A DNA stretch of 14,102 nucleotides, taken from the NCBI GenBank assembly GCA_946626785.1, contig CAMOUY010000060.1, positions 1 through 14,102 on the forward strand. Reading direction: 5' to 3'. This DNA comes from UBA9732 sp003456855 (GTDB lineage Bacteria > Spirochaetota > Spirochaetia > Sphaerochaetales > Sphaerochaetaceae). This document shows positions 6,713 through 14,102 of the stretch, piece by piece. Numbering within the stretch: position 1 is the stretch's first letter; each line of letters opens with the position of its first letter. Made by a program: the position numbers and the translations under genes. Under the pieces are notes generated by a model, which saw only the letters and a program-made list of their open reading frames with translations, had not been told where the DNA came from and did not search any database.

Positions 6713-9700
6713 CTGCCCTGTTCCTCGGTCTCTGGCGAAGCGTTCTCAGGGGAGAGGAAACGCACATTCGGTTTCGGCTCCGCTGGGATGTAAAGGCTCA
6801 GAACACCTGTCTGGCAGGCCTTGGCGCATTCGCCGCAGGCAAGGCATTTCTTGGTTGCGTTGATGTCCGTGTCCTCGACCATGACACCGAACGGGCAGGC
6901 CTCACGGCACTTTCCGCAGTTGATGCACATCTTAAGGTCGACTACATAGGCTCCATATCTGTTCTGTCTTATAGCTCCGACGGGGCATACTCTAGCACAT
7001 TTGCCGCATTGTATGCAAACAACAGGGCGGGTGATCGTGCCTTCGATGTCGCTCTTGTTGCCCCTTCCTTTCTTCTCGACCACCCTGATGAAGGCCATGG
7101 AGGCCTTCGAGGTCCTGAAGTAGGTCTTTGCGCAGGCATGGACGCACTCAAGGCAGCCTATGCACCTGGCATCGTTGTTGATCACCAGAACACGTGCCTT
7201 CCTGTTGGCCTTTGTGACCTCAGGGTCCTCGTAAGGGGTCTGCTTGACCGGCAGGCTGTTGCGCTTGATCCCGTCAAGTCTGTAGTAGGCATCGGCTATC
7301 GCCGGGGCTGTAGGTATGCATGTTATCTCGCCGAGGCCTATGGCTCCGTTGGAGACGTTCAGGCCGGCCCTCTCGATGATGATCGGCTCTATGGTCGGAA
7401 CCTCATCTGCGCGGAAGAGATTCAGCGAGGCGAACTTGGTCTGGGGTCTGCAGTTCTCAAGTCGGTACTCCTCCTTGAGGGCATAGCCCATGCCCATTAC
7501 GACTCCGCCCTCAATCTGACCCTCGACGTTCGTCGGGTTGATGGCCCTGCCTACATCGTGGGCCGCTATCATCTTCAGGATCTTGTCTGTCTTGTCCTCA
7601 AGCACGCAGACCTGGGTTGCATAGCCGTAGGCTACGTGGCTCTTCGGGTTTGGAAGATCCGAACCGAACGGGTCCGTCTTGGCCAGGTATTCAGCGTAGA
7701 ATTCCTGTCCTTCTATGGATTCCAGGCCATTGTTCCCCATGGCCTCCTTGAGCTGGACTGCAGCTCTCCTTGCCGCCTCTCCGGAGATGGTTGTGTGTCT
7801 TGAGCCCGAGGAGGTTCCGCTGTCAGGTGCGTTGAAGGTGTTTGACTTCTCCTCCTGGACCTGGTCCGGTCCAAGGCCCGTCTCGTTGCAGACGACCTGC
7901 TTGAGGACGGTGCAGAGACCCTGTCCCAGACAGGAGCCGCCGCAGTGGATTATGACCTTTCCCTTCTCAACGGTGAGCCTGACCCTTCCATAGTCCGGAA
8001 GTCCGACTCCGACACCCGCGTTCTTCATGGCGCAGGCGATTCCCGCCACAGGATAATTCTCGTATTCGTCCTTGACGGCCAGAAGGGTCTCCACAAGGCC
8101 TGTGGATTCGTCTACGATCTGTCCGTTCGGAAGGCTCTGACCCGGTCTGATGGCGTTTCTGAACCTGATCTCCCAGTGGGATATGCCGATCTCGTCGGCC
8201 ATGTGGTTCAGAAGGGTCTCCATGGCAAAGCAGGTCTGGGTGACCCCAAAGCCTCTGAAGGCACCTGCCGGCGGGTTGTTGGTATAGTAGGCGTAGCCGT
8301 CTATCTCGAAGTTCTGGTAGTTGTATGGACCTGAGGCATGGGTGCAGGCCCTCTGCAGAACAGGAAGGCCCAGTGAGGCGTAGGCGCCTGTGTCGGCTAT
8401 GACCTTGGCCTTCAGTCCCTGTATGATTCCATCCTTGTTGCAGCCCAGGGTGAACTCCATGTCCATCGGGTGTCTCTTTGGATGGACCATAAGGCTCTCG
8501 TCCCTTGTGAGCTTCATCTTGCAGGGGCGCTGGGTGAGCAGGGCGGCCAGGGCGCTGAGGTGCTGGACAGAGACGTCCTCCTTTCCACCGAAGGCACCGC
8601 CGACGTAGCAGTTCTCGACCCTTACCATCTCCTCTGGAAGGTTCAGCATTGGGGCAGTCTCACTCCTTGTGTCGTAGACTCCCTGGTCTGTTGAGTAGAT
8701 CTTGACTCCGCCGTCCTCCATTGGGACCGAGACTGCGCACTCCGTCTCAAGGAAGGCGTGCTCCGTCCATGGGGTGAAGAACTTCTCGGTGATGACGAAG
8801 TCAGAGTTCTTCAGAGCTCCATCGATGTCTCCACGGCTTACGTGGGTGTGGCCCAGAAGGTTGCCTTTCTCGTGTACAAGTGGTGCGTCAGGTTTCATCG
8901 CCTCGTATGGGCTTCTAACACATTCAAGTTCCTCATACTGGACCTTGACCAGTTTTTTCGCCTTCTTTGCAGCCATATAGGACTCTGCCACAACAAGGCA
9001 GATGACATCTCCGACGTAGCGGGTGATCTGTCCGACGGCTATCATTGCGTCCCAGTCCTGGATGATGTGTCCGACCTTGACGCTACCTGGTATGTCCTCT
9101 GCCGTGAAGATGTCCACCACACCAGGGACCAGCATTGCATTCTCGATGTCAATTCCAAGGACCTTTGCCCTTGGATACTTGCTTCTGACGGCAACCACGT
9201 AGAGCATGCCGTCAAGGTAGATGTCATCAGGGTAGATTCCTTTGCCTGTCACCTTGTCCCTGACATCGACCCTCGGGACCCTGGTTCCGACCTTCCAGGA
9301 CCTGTCGTCCTGAAGATCGGAATCCCCATTTCGTTTCCTTGCCACTATCTGGATGGCCTTCACGATCTTGGCATAGCCTGTGCAGCGGCAGATGTTGTTT
9401 CTGATTGCGTGACGGATCTCCCTATCCGTCGGATCTGGATTCTGGTCCAGCAGGGCCTTTGCGCACATCACCATCCCAGGAGTGCAGAAGCCGCACTGGA
9501 CAGCACCGGCCTCTCCGAAGGATGAGACGAACATCTCCATCTCCTCCTTTGGAAGGCCCTCCACGGTAAGTATGCTGGAACCTGCGACCTCAGAGGTGAG
9601 GACAGAGCATGACCTGACGAGCTTCCCGTCAATGATGACAGAGCAGGCACCGCAGGCGCCCTCCGAGCAGCCATCCTTGACTGAGGTGAGATGAAGCTCG

Positions 9701-9777
9701 TCCCTTAGGAATCTCAGGAGTTTGACATCCTTGTCTACACTGACAGGCTTCCCGTTTACCGTGAATCTTGTGGTCAC
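6709..9777 (-). CDS. Xanthine dehydrogenase-type Mo-hydroxylase: fused [2Fe-2S], molybdopterin and polyferredoxin domains
   Basis: A 1022-residue cytosolic enzyme, inferred to hydroxylate purines such as hypoxanthine or xanthine. Residues 1-150 form the iron-sulfur subunit: C37, C42, C45, C57 for one [2Fe-2S] cluster and C95, C98, C130, C132 for the second. Residues about 160-855 form the molybdopterin subunit. Aligned by eye to bovine xanthine oxidase, Q365, F396, E400 (GGAFGGKE), R476, R508 (AFRGF) and the base E817 (GLGE) match Q767, F798, E802, R880, R912 and E1261. Residues about 865-1000 carry four CxxCxxCxxxC motifs beginning at C872, C921, C951 and C978, each suited to a [4Fe-4S] cluster. 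There is no FAD domain. E. coli XdhD has the first two parts, and YgfS-like proteins resemble the tail. The start is GTG with GGGAG about eight bases before it, overlapping the upstream permease by four bases and prfA by four. The exact substrate is not proven. Confidence 0.9.
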   Translation of the reverse strand: MTTRFTVNGKPVSVDKDVKLLRFLRDELHLTSVKDGCSEGACGACSVIIDGKLVRSCSVLTSEVAGSSILTVEGLPKEEMEMFVSSFGEAGAVQCGFCTPGMVMCAKALLDQNPDPTDREIRHAIRNNICRCTGYAKIVKAIQIVARKRNGDSDLQDDRSWKVGTRVPRVDVRDKVTGKGIYPDDIYLDGMLYVVAVRSKYPRAKVLGIDIENAMLVPGVVDIFTAEDIPGSVKVGHIIQDWDAMIAVGQITRYVGDVICLVVAESYMAAKKAKKLVKVQYEELECVRSPYEAMKPDAPLVHEKGNLLGHTHVSRGDIDGALKNSDFVITEKFFTPWTEHAFLETECAVSVPMEDGGVKIYSTDQGVYDTRSETAPMLNLPEEMVRVENCYVGGAFGGKEDVSVQHLSALAALLTQRPCKMKLTRDESLMVHPKRHPMDMEFTLGCNKDGIIQGLKAKVIADTGAYASLGLPVLQRACTHASGPYNYQNFEIDGYAYYTNNPPAGAFRGFGVTQTCFAMETLLNHMADEIGISHWEIRFRNAIRPGQSLPNGQIVDESTGLVETLLAVKDEYENYPVAGIACAMKNAGVGVGLPDYGRVRLTVEKGKVIIHCGGSCLGQGLCTVLKQVVCNETGLGPDQVQEEKSNTFNAPDSGTSSGSRHTTISGEAARRAAVQLKEAMGNNGLESIEGQEFYAEYLAKTDPFGSDLPNPKSHVAYGYATQVCVLEDKTDKILKMIAAHDVGRAINPTNVEGQIEGGVVMGMGYALKEEYRLENCRPQTKFASLNLFRADEVPTIEPIIIERAGLNVSNGAIGLGEITCIPTAPAIADAYYRLDGIKRNSLPVKQTPYEDPEVTKANRKARVLVINNDARCIGCLECVHACAKTYFRTSKASMAFIRVVEKKGRGNKSDIEGTITRPVVCIQCGKCARVCPVGAIRQNRYGAYVVDLKMCINCGKCREACPFGVMVEDTDINATKKCLACGECAKACQTGVLSLYIPAEPKPNVRFLSPENASPETEEQGR

Positions 9778-10721
9778 ACTCGCATCTCCCTGTTGAACGG
9801 CTTGCCAAGGGCTGCAGGTCCGAGTCTGTTGGACTTGCGGTTGAAGGCAAGGACTATGATGACCAGTATGTATGGAAGCATTGTGAGGAACTCATAGCAC
9901 TGGAACTGAGGCACGAAGATCTGAATCTGTGTCTGCAGAGTCTGTGCAAAGGTGAAGAGCATGGCTCCGAGGAATATCTTGATAGGATGCCACTGTCCGA
10001 AGTAGACCAGGGCAACTGCTATGAATCCGCGTCCGTTGATGATGTCGGCATTGAACATCTTAGCCTGGCAGAGGGTGAGGAAGGCTCCTGCGAAGCCCGC
10101 CATGGCACCACCGAGTGCAAGGCTCTGGTAGCGGACCAGGTTGACGTTGATTCCCAGTGAGTCGGCTGCCCTTGGATGGGTTCCGACGGCTCTGACCTTG
10201 AGGCCCCATGGTGTCTTGAACATGACATACCAGCAGACCGGAATCAGAAGGTATGCAAAGTAGACAACCGGGTTGTGGGTGAAGAGAATCTTTCCGAGGA
10301 CCGGGATCTTCGACAGGACAGGGATGTCGAAGGCTGAGATTCCTGTGATGGACTGTGTTCCGCCGATGAATGAACGGAAGAAGGTTCCTGCAAGGCCCAC
10401 GCCGAACATCTGCATTCCGATACCTGCGATTCCCTGAGGGGCGCGGAAGGTGATGACGATGACACCGAAGAGAAGACCTAGCAGGGCACCTGCGACGGTT
10501 GCCACAACAAGGCCCAGTATGTTCACGTAGCCTGGGGCTGTTCCGGGACCGACCATGGTGAACGGGATAAGCATTCCAAGGAAGGCTCCGACGCTCATTA
10601 TACCTTCGCAGCCCAGGTTGAAGATTCCGGCCTTCTGGTTGAACATCTCACCCATGGAGGCGATCATGAGAGTCACTGCAAAGCGAACTGTAAGTGTAAG
10701 GGTATTCACTATGAAATCCAT
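9774..10721 (-). CDS. Nucleoside-type ABC transporter permease, second subunit (YufQ-like)
   Basis: A 315-residue integral membrane protein of the branched-chain/ribose permease superfamily (BPD_transp_2), with about eight hydrophobic segments spread over its whole length. The segment FNQKAGIFNLGCEGIMSVGAF (split here around residues 27-47) and the later WGLKVRAVGTHPRAADSLGIN (about 172-192) are the conserved regions seen in YufQ-type permeases that partner BMP-family binding proteins. The latter is the cytoplasmic loop that contacts the ATPase. Its ATG lies one base after the stop of the first permease, with AAGGAGG six bases upstream. Its TGA overlaps the GTG of the Mo-hydroxylase gene. The shorter length relative to the first permease is typical of this pair. 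Transport of purine nucleosides or bases is inferred from family and context. Confidence 0.9.
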   Translation of the reverse strand: MDFIVNTLTLTVRFAVTLMIASMGEMFNQKAGIFNLGCEGIMSVGAFLGMLIPFTMVGPGTAPGYVNILGLVVATVAGALLGLLFGVIVITFRAPQGIAGIGMQMFGVGLAGTFFRSFIGGTQSITGISAFDIPVLSKIPVLGKILFTHNPVVYFAYLLIPVCWYVMFKTPWGLKVRAVGTHPRAADSLGINVNLVRYQSLALGGAMAGFAGAFLTLCQAKMFNADIINGRGFIAVALVYFGQWHPIKIFLGAMLFTFAQTLQTQIQIFVPQFQCYEFLTMLPYILVIIVLAFNRKSNRLGPAALGKPFNREMRV

Positions 10722-10722
10722 G

Positions 10723-11799
10723 TCATGCCTCCTTCTTCTTGTTGAAGAAACGCTTTCTGAAGCGCTCTATCGAATACGGGTTGGATATGACCATCTGCAC
10801 CGCGACGATGATCAGGATGATCAGGCCCTGAAGCGCCTTGACCAGGTTTGGTGGGACGCTTGTCAGGATCTGCAGGTTGACCTGGCTGTAAAGCAGGATA
10901 CCGAAGAAGAACGATGCAGGGATTATCCATATCGGATGCAGACCTCCGAAGAGAGCGACGACCACGCCTGAGAAGCCGTAGCCACCGGTCATTCCGGCAA
11001 CCGCTCTGAGCTGGACGCCCATGAGCTCTACTGCTCCTGCCATTCCCGCGCAGGCTCCTGAGATGACCATGGAGATGATCAGGTACTTGGAGACGTTGAT
11101 TCCACCATAGGTGGCTGCACGTCTTGAGGCACCAGCGGCTCTCATCTTGTAGCCCCAGGTGGTCTTGAACATCAGTATGTAGATTATCACGACCAGTATT
11201 ATGGCCAGGAAGATTCCCTGGTGCAGGGCTGAGCCCCTGAACAGCTTTGTAAGTTGGGCGCTTGAATCGATTCTGGGACTCATCGGTGTTCCTGACTTCT
11301 CGTTCGGATCCAGAAGAGGGATTCTAATGCAGAAATTGAAGAACTGCACAGCAACGTAGTTTAGCATGACCGTCGAGAGAAGCTCACTTACATCCAGCTT
11401 GGCCTTGAGGAAGCCTGGGATGAAACCGTACAGGCCTCCGGCAATGGCTCCGGCTATGATGCAGAGCGGTATCATTATGAACCTCGGCATGCCATGGCAG
11501 TTGGTGGCAATGGCCGTGGCTGCGATGATGCCCATGTACATCTGGCCTTCAGCTCCGATGTTGATTATTCCACAACGAGAGCTCACCGAGATACCAAGGG
11601 CTACGATTAATAGCGGTATCATTCGGATCAGGACCTCGCCGAAGGCTCTGAAGTTCTTGAACGGCATCGAGATTATGATCCAGTAGGTGGCGAACACATC
11701 TCCACCGACGGCGACGATTATCAAGGCTCCCACAAGCAAGGCGGCTAGGACAGCGATGACAATGACTGCAACCCTGTATATCAATTTGTAGTTATTCAT
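10723..11799 (-). CDS. Nucleoside-type ABC transporter permease, first subunit (YufP-like)
   Basis: A 358-residue integral membrane protein of the RbsC-like permease superfamily. A first hydrophobic segment lies at about 9-31, followed by several more. The conserved GIINIGAEGQMYMG (about 77-90) and the ATPase-facing loop WGYKMRAAGASRRAATYGGIN (about 218-238) match YufP-type permeases. The C-terminus is basic (RFRKRFFNKKKEA), as expected for a cytoplasmic tail. The ATG overlaps the end of the ATPase gene by eight bases (ATGAATAA), and AAGGAAG lies almost directly before it. Together with the second permease it should form a heterodimeric pore for a BMP-family binding protein. An uncharacterised sugar or vitamin substrate cannot be excluded from sequence alone. 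Confidence 0.9.
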   Translation of the reverse strand: MNNYKLIYRVAVIVIAVLAALLVGALIIVAVGGDVFATYWIIISMPFKNFRAFGEVLIRMIPLLIVALGISVSSRCGIINIGAEGQMYMGIIAATAIATNCHGMPRFIMIPLCIIAGAIAGGLYGFIPGFLKAKLDVSELLSTVMLNYVAVQFFNFCIRIPLLDPNEKSGTPMSPRIDSSAQLTKLFRGSALHQGIFLAIILVVIIYILMFKTTWGYKMRAAGASRRAATYGGINVSKYLIISMVISGACAGMAGAVELMGVQLRAVAGMTGGYGFSGVVVALFGGLHPIWIIPASFFFGILLYSQVNLQILTSVPPNLVKALQGLIILIIVAVQMVISNPYSIERFRKRFFNKKKEA

Positions 11800-13321
11800 C
11801 TTCCTTGACCCCCGCCATCAGAATTCCGAGACGTGAGGTGCTGGCCTCGTCTCTGTTGAGGACCTTCTGGTTCTGGCCCTTGAATATGACCGCGATCCTG
11901 TCGCTCAGGTTCATGATCTCCTCGAGCTCCTCGGAGATCAACAGGATTCCGATACCTGACTTTCTCAGTTTCAGAAGCTCCTTGTGGATGAACTCCGCTG
12001 CTCCCATATCCAGACCTCTGATAGGGTAGACGCAGACCAGGAACTTGGGCTGCCTTGAGATCTCCCTCGCAAGGATGACCTTCTGGATGTTTCCTCCTGA
12101 GAGGGAACCCGCTGCAGTGTTGATTCCAGGGCAGCGGATGTCGAATTCCTCTCTGGCCCTGTTGGACTGGTCGTCGATGACCTTGTTCTTCAGGATGTGG
12201 TTCTTGGAGAAGGTGTCCGTCTCGCTGTCCTTCAGGATCATGTTCTCCTTGATGGACATCGACGGGACGATTCCCTCTGTGTTCCTCTCCTCAGGGATGT
12301 ATCCCATGCCCTGTTTGATTATCTGGCCAGGGGAGAGGTTCTGGATCTGTTTTCCGAAGAACTCGACCGTGCCGCTTTCGCACTGCCTTATTCCGTTGAT
12401 TACCTCTGCAAGCTCCCTCTGTCCGTTTCCGGAGACTCCGGCAAGGCCTACGATCTCGCCTGCCTTGATGGTCAGGTTGAAGTGGTCAAGCGCCAAAAAT
12501 CCTCTGTCGCTTCTCACGCAGAGGTCCTTGATGACCAGGGCATCCTCCCCCTTTGAGGGCTCCTCTGTGTTGGCGTGGGTCTCGACCTCGTGGCCCGTCA
12601 TCAACGCCGCTATCTGCTTTGGTGTGTAGTCAGCAGTGCTTCCCTCGAAGACGATCTTTCCGTGGCGAAGGATGTTGACCTTGTCCGAGAGCGCCTTGAC
12701 CTCGTTCAGCTTGTGGCTGATGAATATTATTGAAAGCTCCTTGCTCATCTTCTTCAGGAGGACGATCAGCTCGTCCGTCTCCTGAGGGGTGAGTGCACTT
12801 GTGGGCTCGTCCAGAATTAGGAACTTGGCCCCAAGACAGAGCGTCTTTACAAGCTCGACTCTCTGCTGCTCGCCTACTGCAAGCTGCCAGATGAATGCGT
12901 CCGGGTCTACTGCCAACCCGTACTTCCTGGAGACCTCATCAACCTTGTCCCTTACCATCTGGAGGTCAACCTTGATTCCCTTCCAGGTGTTCTTCATTCC
13001 AAGTGCGATGTTCTCCAGTACCGTCATGTTCGGAACCAGCATGTACTGCTGATGCACCATTCCGATACCTGCATCGAATGCATCGTTCGGGGTCCTGAAG
13101 TGCATCTCCTCTCCGTTGATGAAGATCTTTCCTTCATCGGCCTGGTAAAGGCCCATGATTATGTTCATCAACGTTGTCTTTCCTGCTCCGTTCTCTCCCA
13201 CGAGTGCCAGGATCTGATGCTCTCCGACTGAAAGGGAGATGTCATCACTGGCAAGCACTCCAGGGAAACGCTTTGTGATGTGTTCAACACGGAGTTCCGT
13301 GATCTTGTCGAATTTTGCCAT
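11792..13321 (-). CDS. ABC transporter ATP-binding protein with two nucleotide-binding domains (YufO-like)
   Basis: A 509-residue peripheral ATPase energising the two adjacent permeases. The first domain is canonical: Walker A GENGAGKT (42-49), signature LAVGEQQR (147-154), Walker B FLILDEPTSAL (167-177) with catalytic E172, and switch H203. The second domain (about 260-495) is degenerate: its Walker A position reads GVSGNGQRE (about 295-303), its signature LSGGNIQK (407-414) is good, and its Walker B region reads VCVYPIRGLD without the usual catalytic acid. This one-good, one-degenerate layout is normal for RbsA/YufO-type double ATPases. No convincing Shine-Dalgarno precedes the ATG (only CGGTAGCAA). 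A GC-rich hairpin lies in the 72-base gap to the upstream binding-protein gene, so the ATPase is likely made at lower levels than the binding protein. Confidence 0.93.
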   Translation of the reverse strand: MAKFDKITELRVEHITKRFPGVLASDDISLSVGEHQILALVGENGAGKTTLMNIIMGLYQADEGKIFINGEEMHFRTPNDAFDAGIGMVHQQYMLVPNMTVLENIALGMKNTWKGIKVDLQMVRDKVDEVSRKYGLAVDPDAFIWQLAVGEQQRVELVKTLCLGAKFLILDEPTSALTPQETDELIVLLKKMSKELSIIFISHKLNEVKALSDKVNILRHGKIVFEGSTADYTPKQIAALMTGHEVETHANTEEPSKGEDALVIKDLCVRSDRGFLALDHFNLTIKAGEIVGLAGVSGNGQRELAEVINGIRQCESGTVEFFGKQIQNLSPGQIIKQGMGYIPEERNTEGIVPSMSIKENMILKDSETDTFSKNHILKNKVIDDQSNRAREEFDIRCPGINTAAGSLSGGNIQKVILAREISRQPKFLVCVYPIRGLDMGAAEFIHKELLKLRKSGIGILLISEELEEIMNLSDRIAVIFKGQNQKVLNRDEASTSRLGILMAGVKEDE

Positions 13322-13342
13322 TTGCTACCGTTTGTGGATTTA

Positions 13343-13371
13343 AAACAATGCCGGCCGTTTCCGACCGGCAT
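13343..13371 (-). terminator. GAAA-capped hairpin between the binding-protein and ATPase genes, probable attenuating terminator
   Basis: On the minus strand the arms ATGCCGGTCG and CGGCCGGCAT (13348-13371) pair over ten base pairs with one G-U, closed by a GAAA tetraloop. UGUUUU follows before the ATPase start. It lies 22 bases after the stop of the binding-protein gene. The structure suits partial termination or 3'-end protection of the binding-protein mRNA, giving excess binding protein over ATPase and permeases. Confidence 0.6.
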
Positions 13372-13393
13372 ATACGATTTAAACTAAAGTTTA

Positions 13394-14102
13394 TCAGAGC
13401 TTTGAGTAGTCGACGTCTGACCAGTTGGAGAGTGTGTCAGCCTTGGCTGTGAACTCTGCCATCTTTGCCTCGACCTGAGCCTTGATCTCAGCTGTGATCT
13501 TGTCTGTGCACTTCTCGTTCCATGCCCAGATGAAGCCGCCGTTGCTGAAGTTCATCGGGATGAGCTCTCCACCGAGCTTGCCGCCCTGGAAGGCCTCAAC
13601 CAGACCGATCATGACAGCCTTGTAGTTGTATGAGGAAGCTGCGATGCACTTGTAGCCTTCATCGAGACCGATCTGTGCAATGTCCTGTCCGAGCCACCAG
13701 AGATCCTTGTCTGGATAGCCTGCAACAGCTCTGAGAGCACCGAGAGCCTGCTGTGATGAACCTGTGAGGACATCGTTGCCGGCTGCGATGAGGGACTCTG
13801 CGAACTCTGCTGACTTGACTGTATCACCGAAGTCTCCGATGTGGGTGACTGTGATCTTTGCGTTTGGATTGACTGCCTGTACACCAAGGACGAAGCCTCT
13901 GTTGTATCTTGCTGAGTCACCGCCGTCGATAGGACCGACGACTCCGACCTTGTTGGCCTTTGTTGTGAGACCGGCTACGATACCTGAGAGATAACCTGTC
14001 TCCTCTGACTGTGGCATGTAGCTGAACACGTTGTTGCCGATGATATCGGTTGTTGTACCGAAGGCGAACATGACGTCTGGATAATCAGGAGCGACTTCCT
14101 CG
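13394..14102 (-). CDS. BMP-family nucleoside ABC transporter substrate-binding protein (PnrA/YufN-like), 5' end outside window
   Basis: The C-terminal 235 residues of a BMP-family periplasmic or lipid-anchored binding protein. The reading frame stays open to the window edge, so the signal peptide or lipobox and first domain are not seen. The visible part shows the family pattern MFAFGTT, then an E-x-GYLSGIVAGLTTKANKVGVVGPIDGG segment (split over about residues 33-59), YNRGFVLGVQAVNP, and WWLGQD, whose aspartate aligns with the nucleoside-binding VDSDQ region. T. pallidum PnrA and B. subtilis YufN are the characterised relatives, and both bind nucleosides. Alanine codons here are mostly GCA and GCT, with ACA and GGT common, unlike the GCC-rich Mo-hydroxylase. 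That is consistent with high expression. The hairpin after the stop would help maintain the excess over the membrane subunits. Purine nucleoside as ligand is inference. Confidence 0.9.
   Translation of the reverse strand, partial: EEVAPDYPDVMFAFGTTTDIIGNNVFSYMPQSEETGYLSGIVAGLTTKANKVGVVGPIDGGDSARYNRGFVLGVQAVNPNAKITVTHIGDFGDTVKSAEFAESLIAAGNDVLTGSSQQALGALRAVAGYPDKDLWWLGQDIAQIGLDEGYKCIAASSYNYKAVMIGLVEAFQGGKLGGELIPMNFSNGGFIWAWNEKCTDKITAEIKAQVEAKMAEFTAKADTLSNWSDVDYSKL

Noticed and set aside
7009..9525. Several plus-strand ORFs of 129-264 codons opposite the Mo-hydroxylase
   Set aside because: All are antisense to a frame with many conserved cofactor motifs. They lack convincing ribosome binding sites or recognisable domains.
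12011..12040. Degenerate second Walker B of the ABC ATPase as a sign of inactivation
   Set aside because: One canonical and one degenerate domain is the normal state of RbsA/YufO-type double ATPases; the first domain is intact.

Overview
The window reads as a chromosomal segment of an anaerobic, probably host- or sediment-associated bacterium of medium GC content (roughly mid-50s percent by eye). TGA, TAA and TAG all act as stops, and Arg is often AGG/AGA. The phylum cannot be fixed from the sequence. BMP-type nucleoside transporters and this codon style would fit Spirochaetota, but Firmicutes and other anaerobes remain possible. No mobile element, CRISPR array, tRNA or rRNA was seen.

Layout. 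A short plus-strand block (about 1-2240) holds a small unrecognised ORF, a dihydropyrimidinase/hydantoinase-type amidohydrolase (hydA) and cytidine deaminase (cdd). It closes with an inverted repeat and T-rich tract that look like an intrinsic terminator. The rest (2244-14102) is one uninterrupted minus-strand array. Read in transcription order it is: a BMP-family substrate-binding protein (5' end outside the window), a double-NBD ABC ATPase, two RbsC-type permeases, a 1022-residue molybdenum hydroxylase, peptide chain release factor 1 (prfA), the RF methyltransferase prmC, a bifunctional (p)ppGpp synthetase/hydrolase (rel) and ribose-5-phosphate isomerase B (rpiB). Most junctions are ATGA/GTGA-type overlaps or gaps of a few bases.

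How the genes fit together. The ABC system is of the nucleoside-importing BMP/YufNOPQ (PnrA-like) type. The Mo-hydroxylase carries the residue pattern of purine (xanthine/hypoxanthine) dehydrogenases. The hydantoinase-type enzyme and cytidine deaminase add pyrimidine or ring-opening steps, and rpiB could process ribose phosphate released from nucleosides. The inferred theme is import and anaerobic breakdown of nucleosides and nucleobases.

The most notable item is the Mo-hydroxylase. In one chain it joins the [2Fe-2S] subunit, the molybdopterin subunit and a polyferredoxin tail with four CxxCxxCxxxC motifs, and it has no FAD domain. This resembles a fusion of E. coli XdhD-type and YgfS-type proteins. 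The gene overlaps prfA by 4 nt, which places housekeeping translation and stringent-response genes directly downstream of a catabolic operon.
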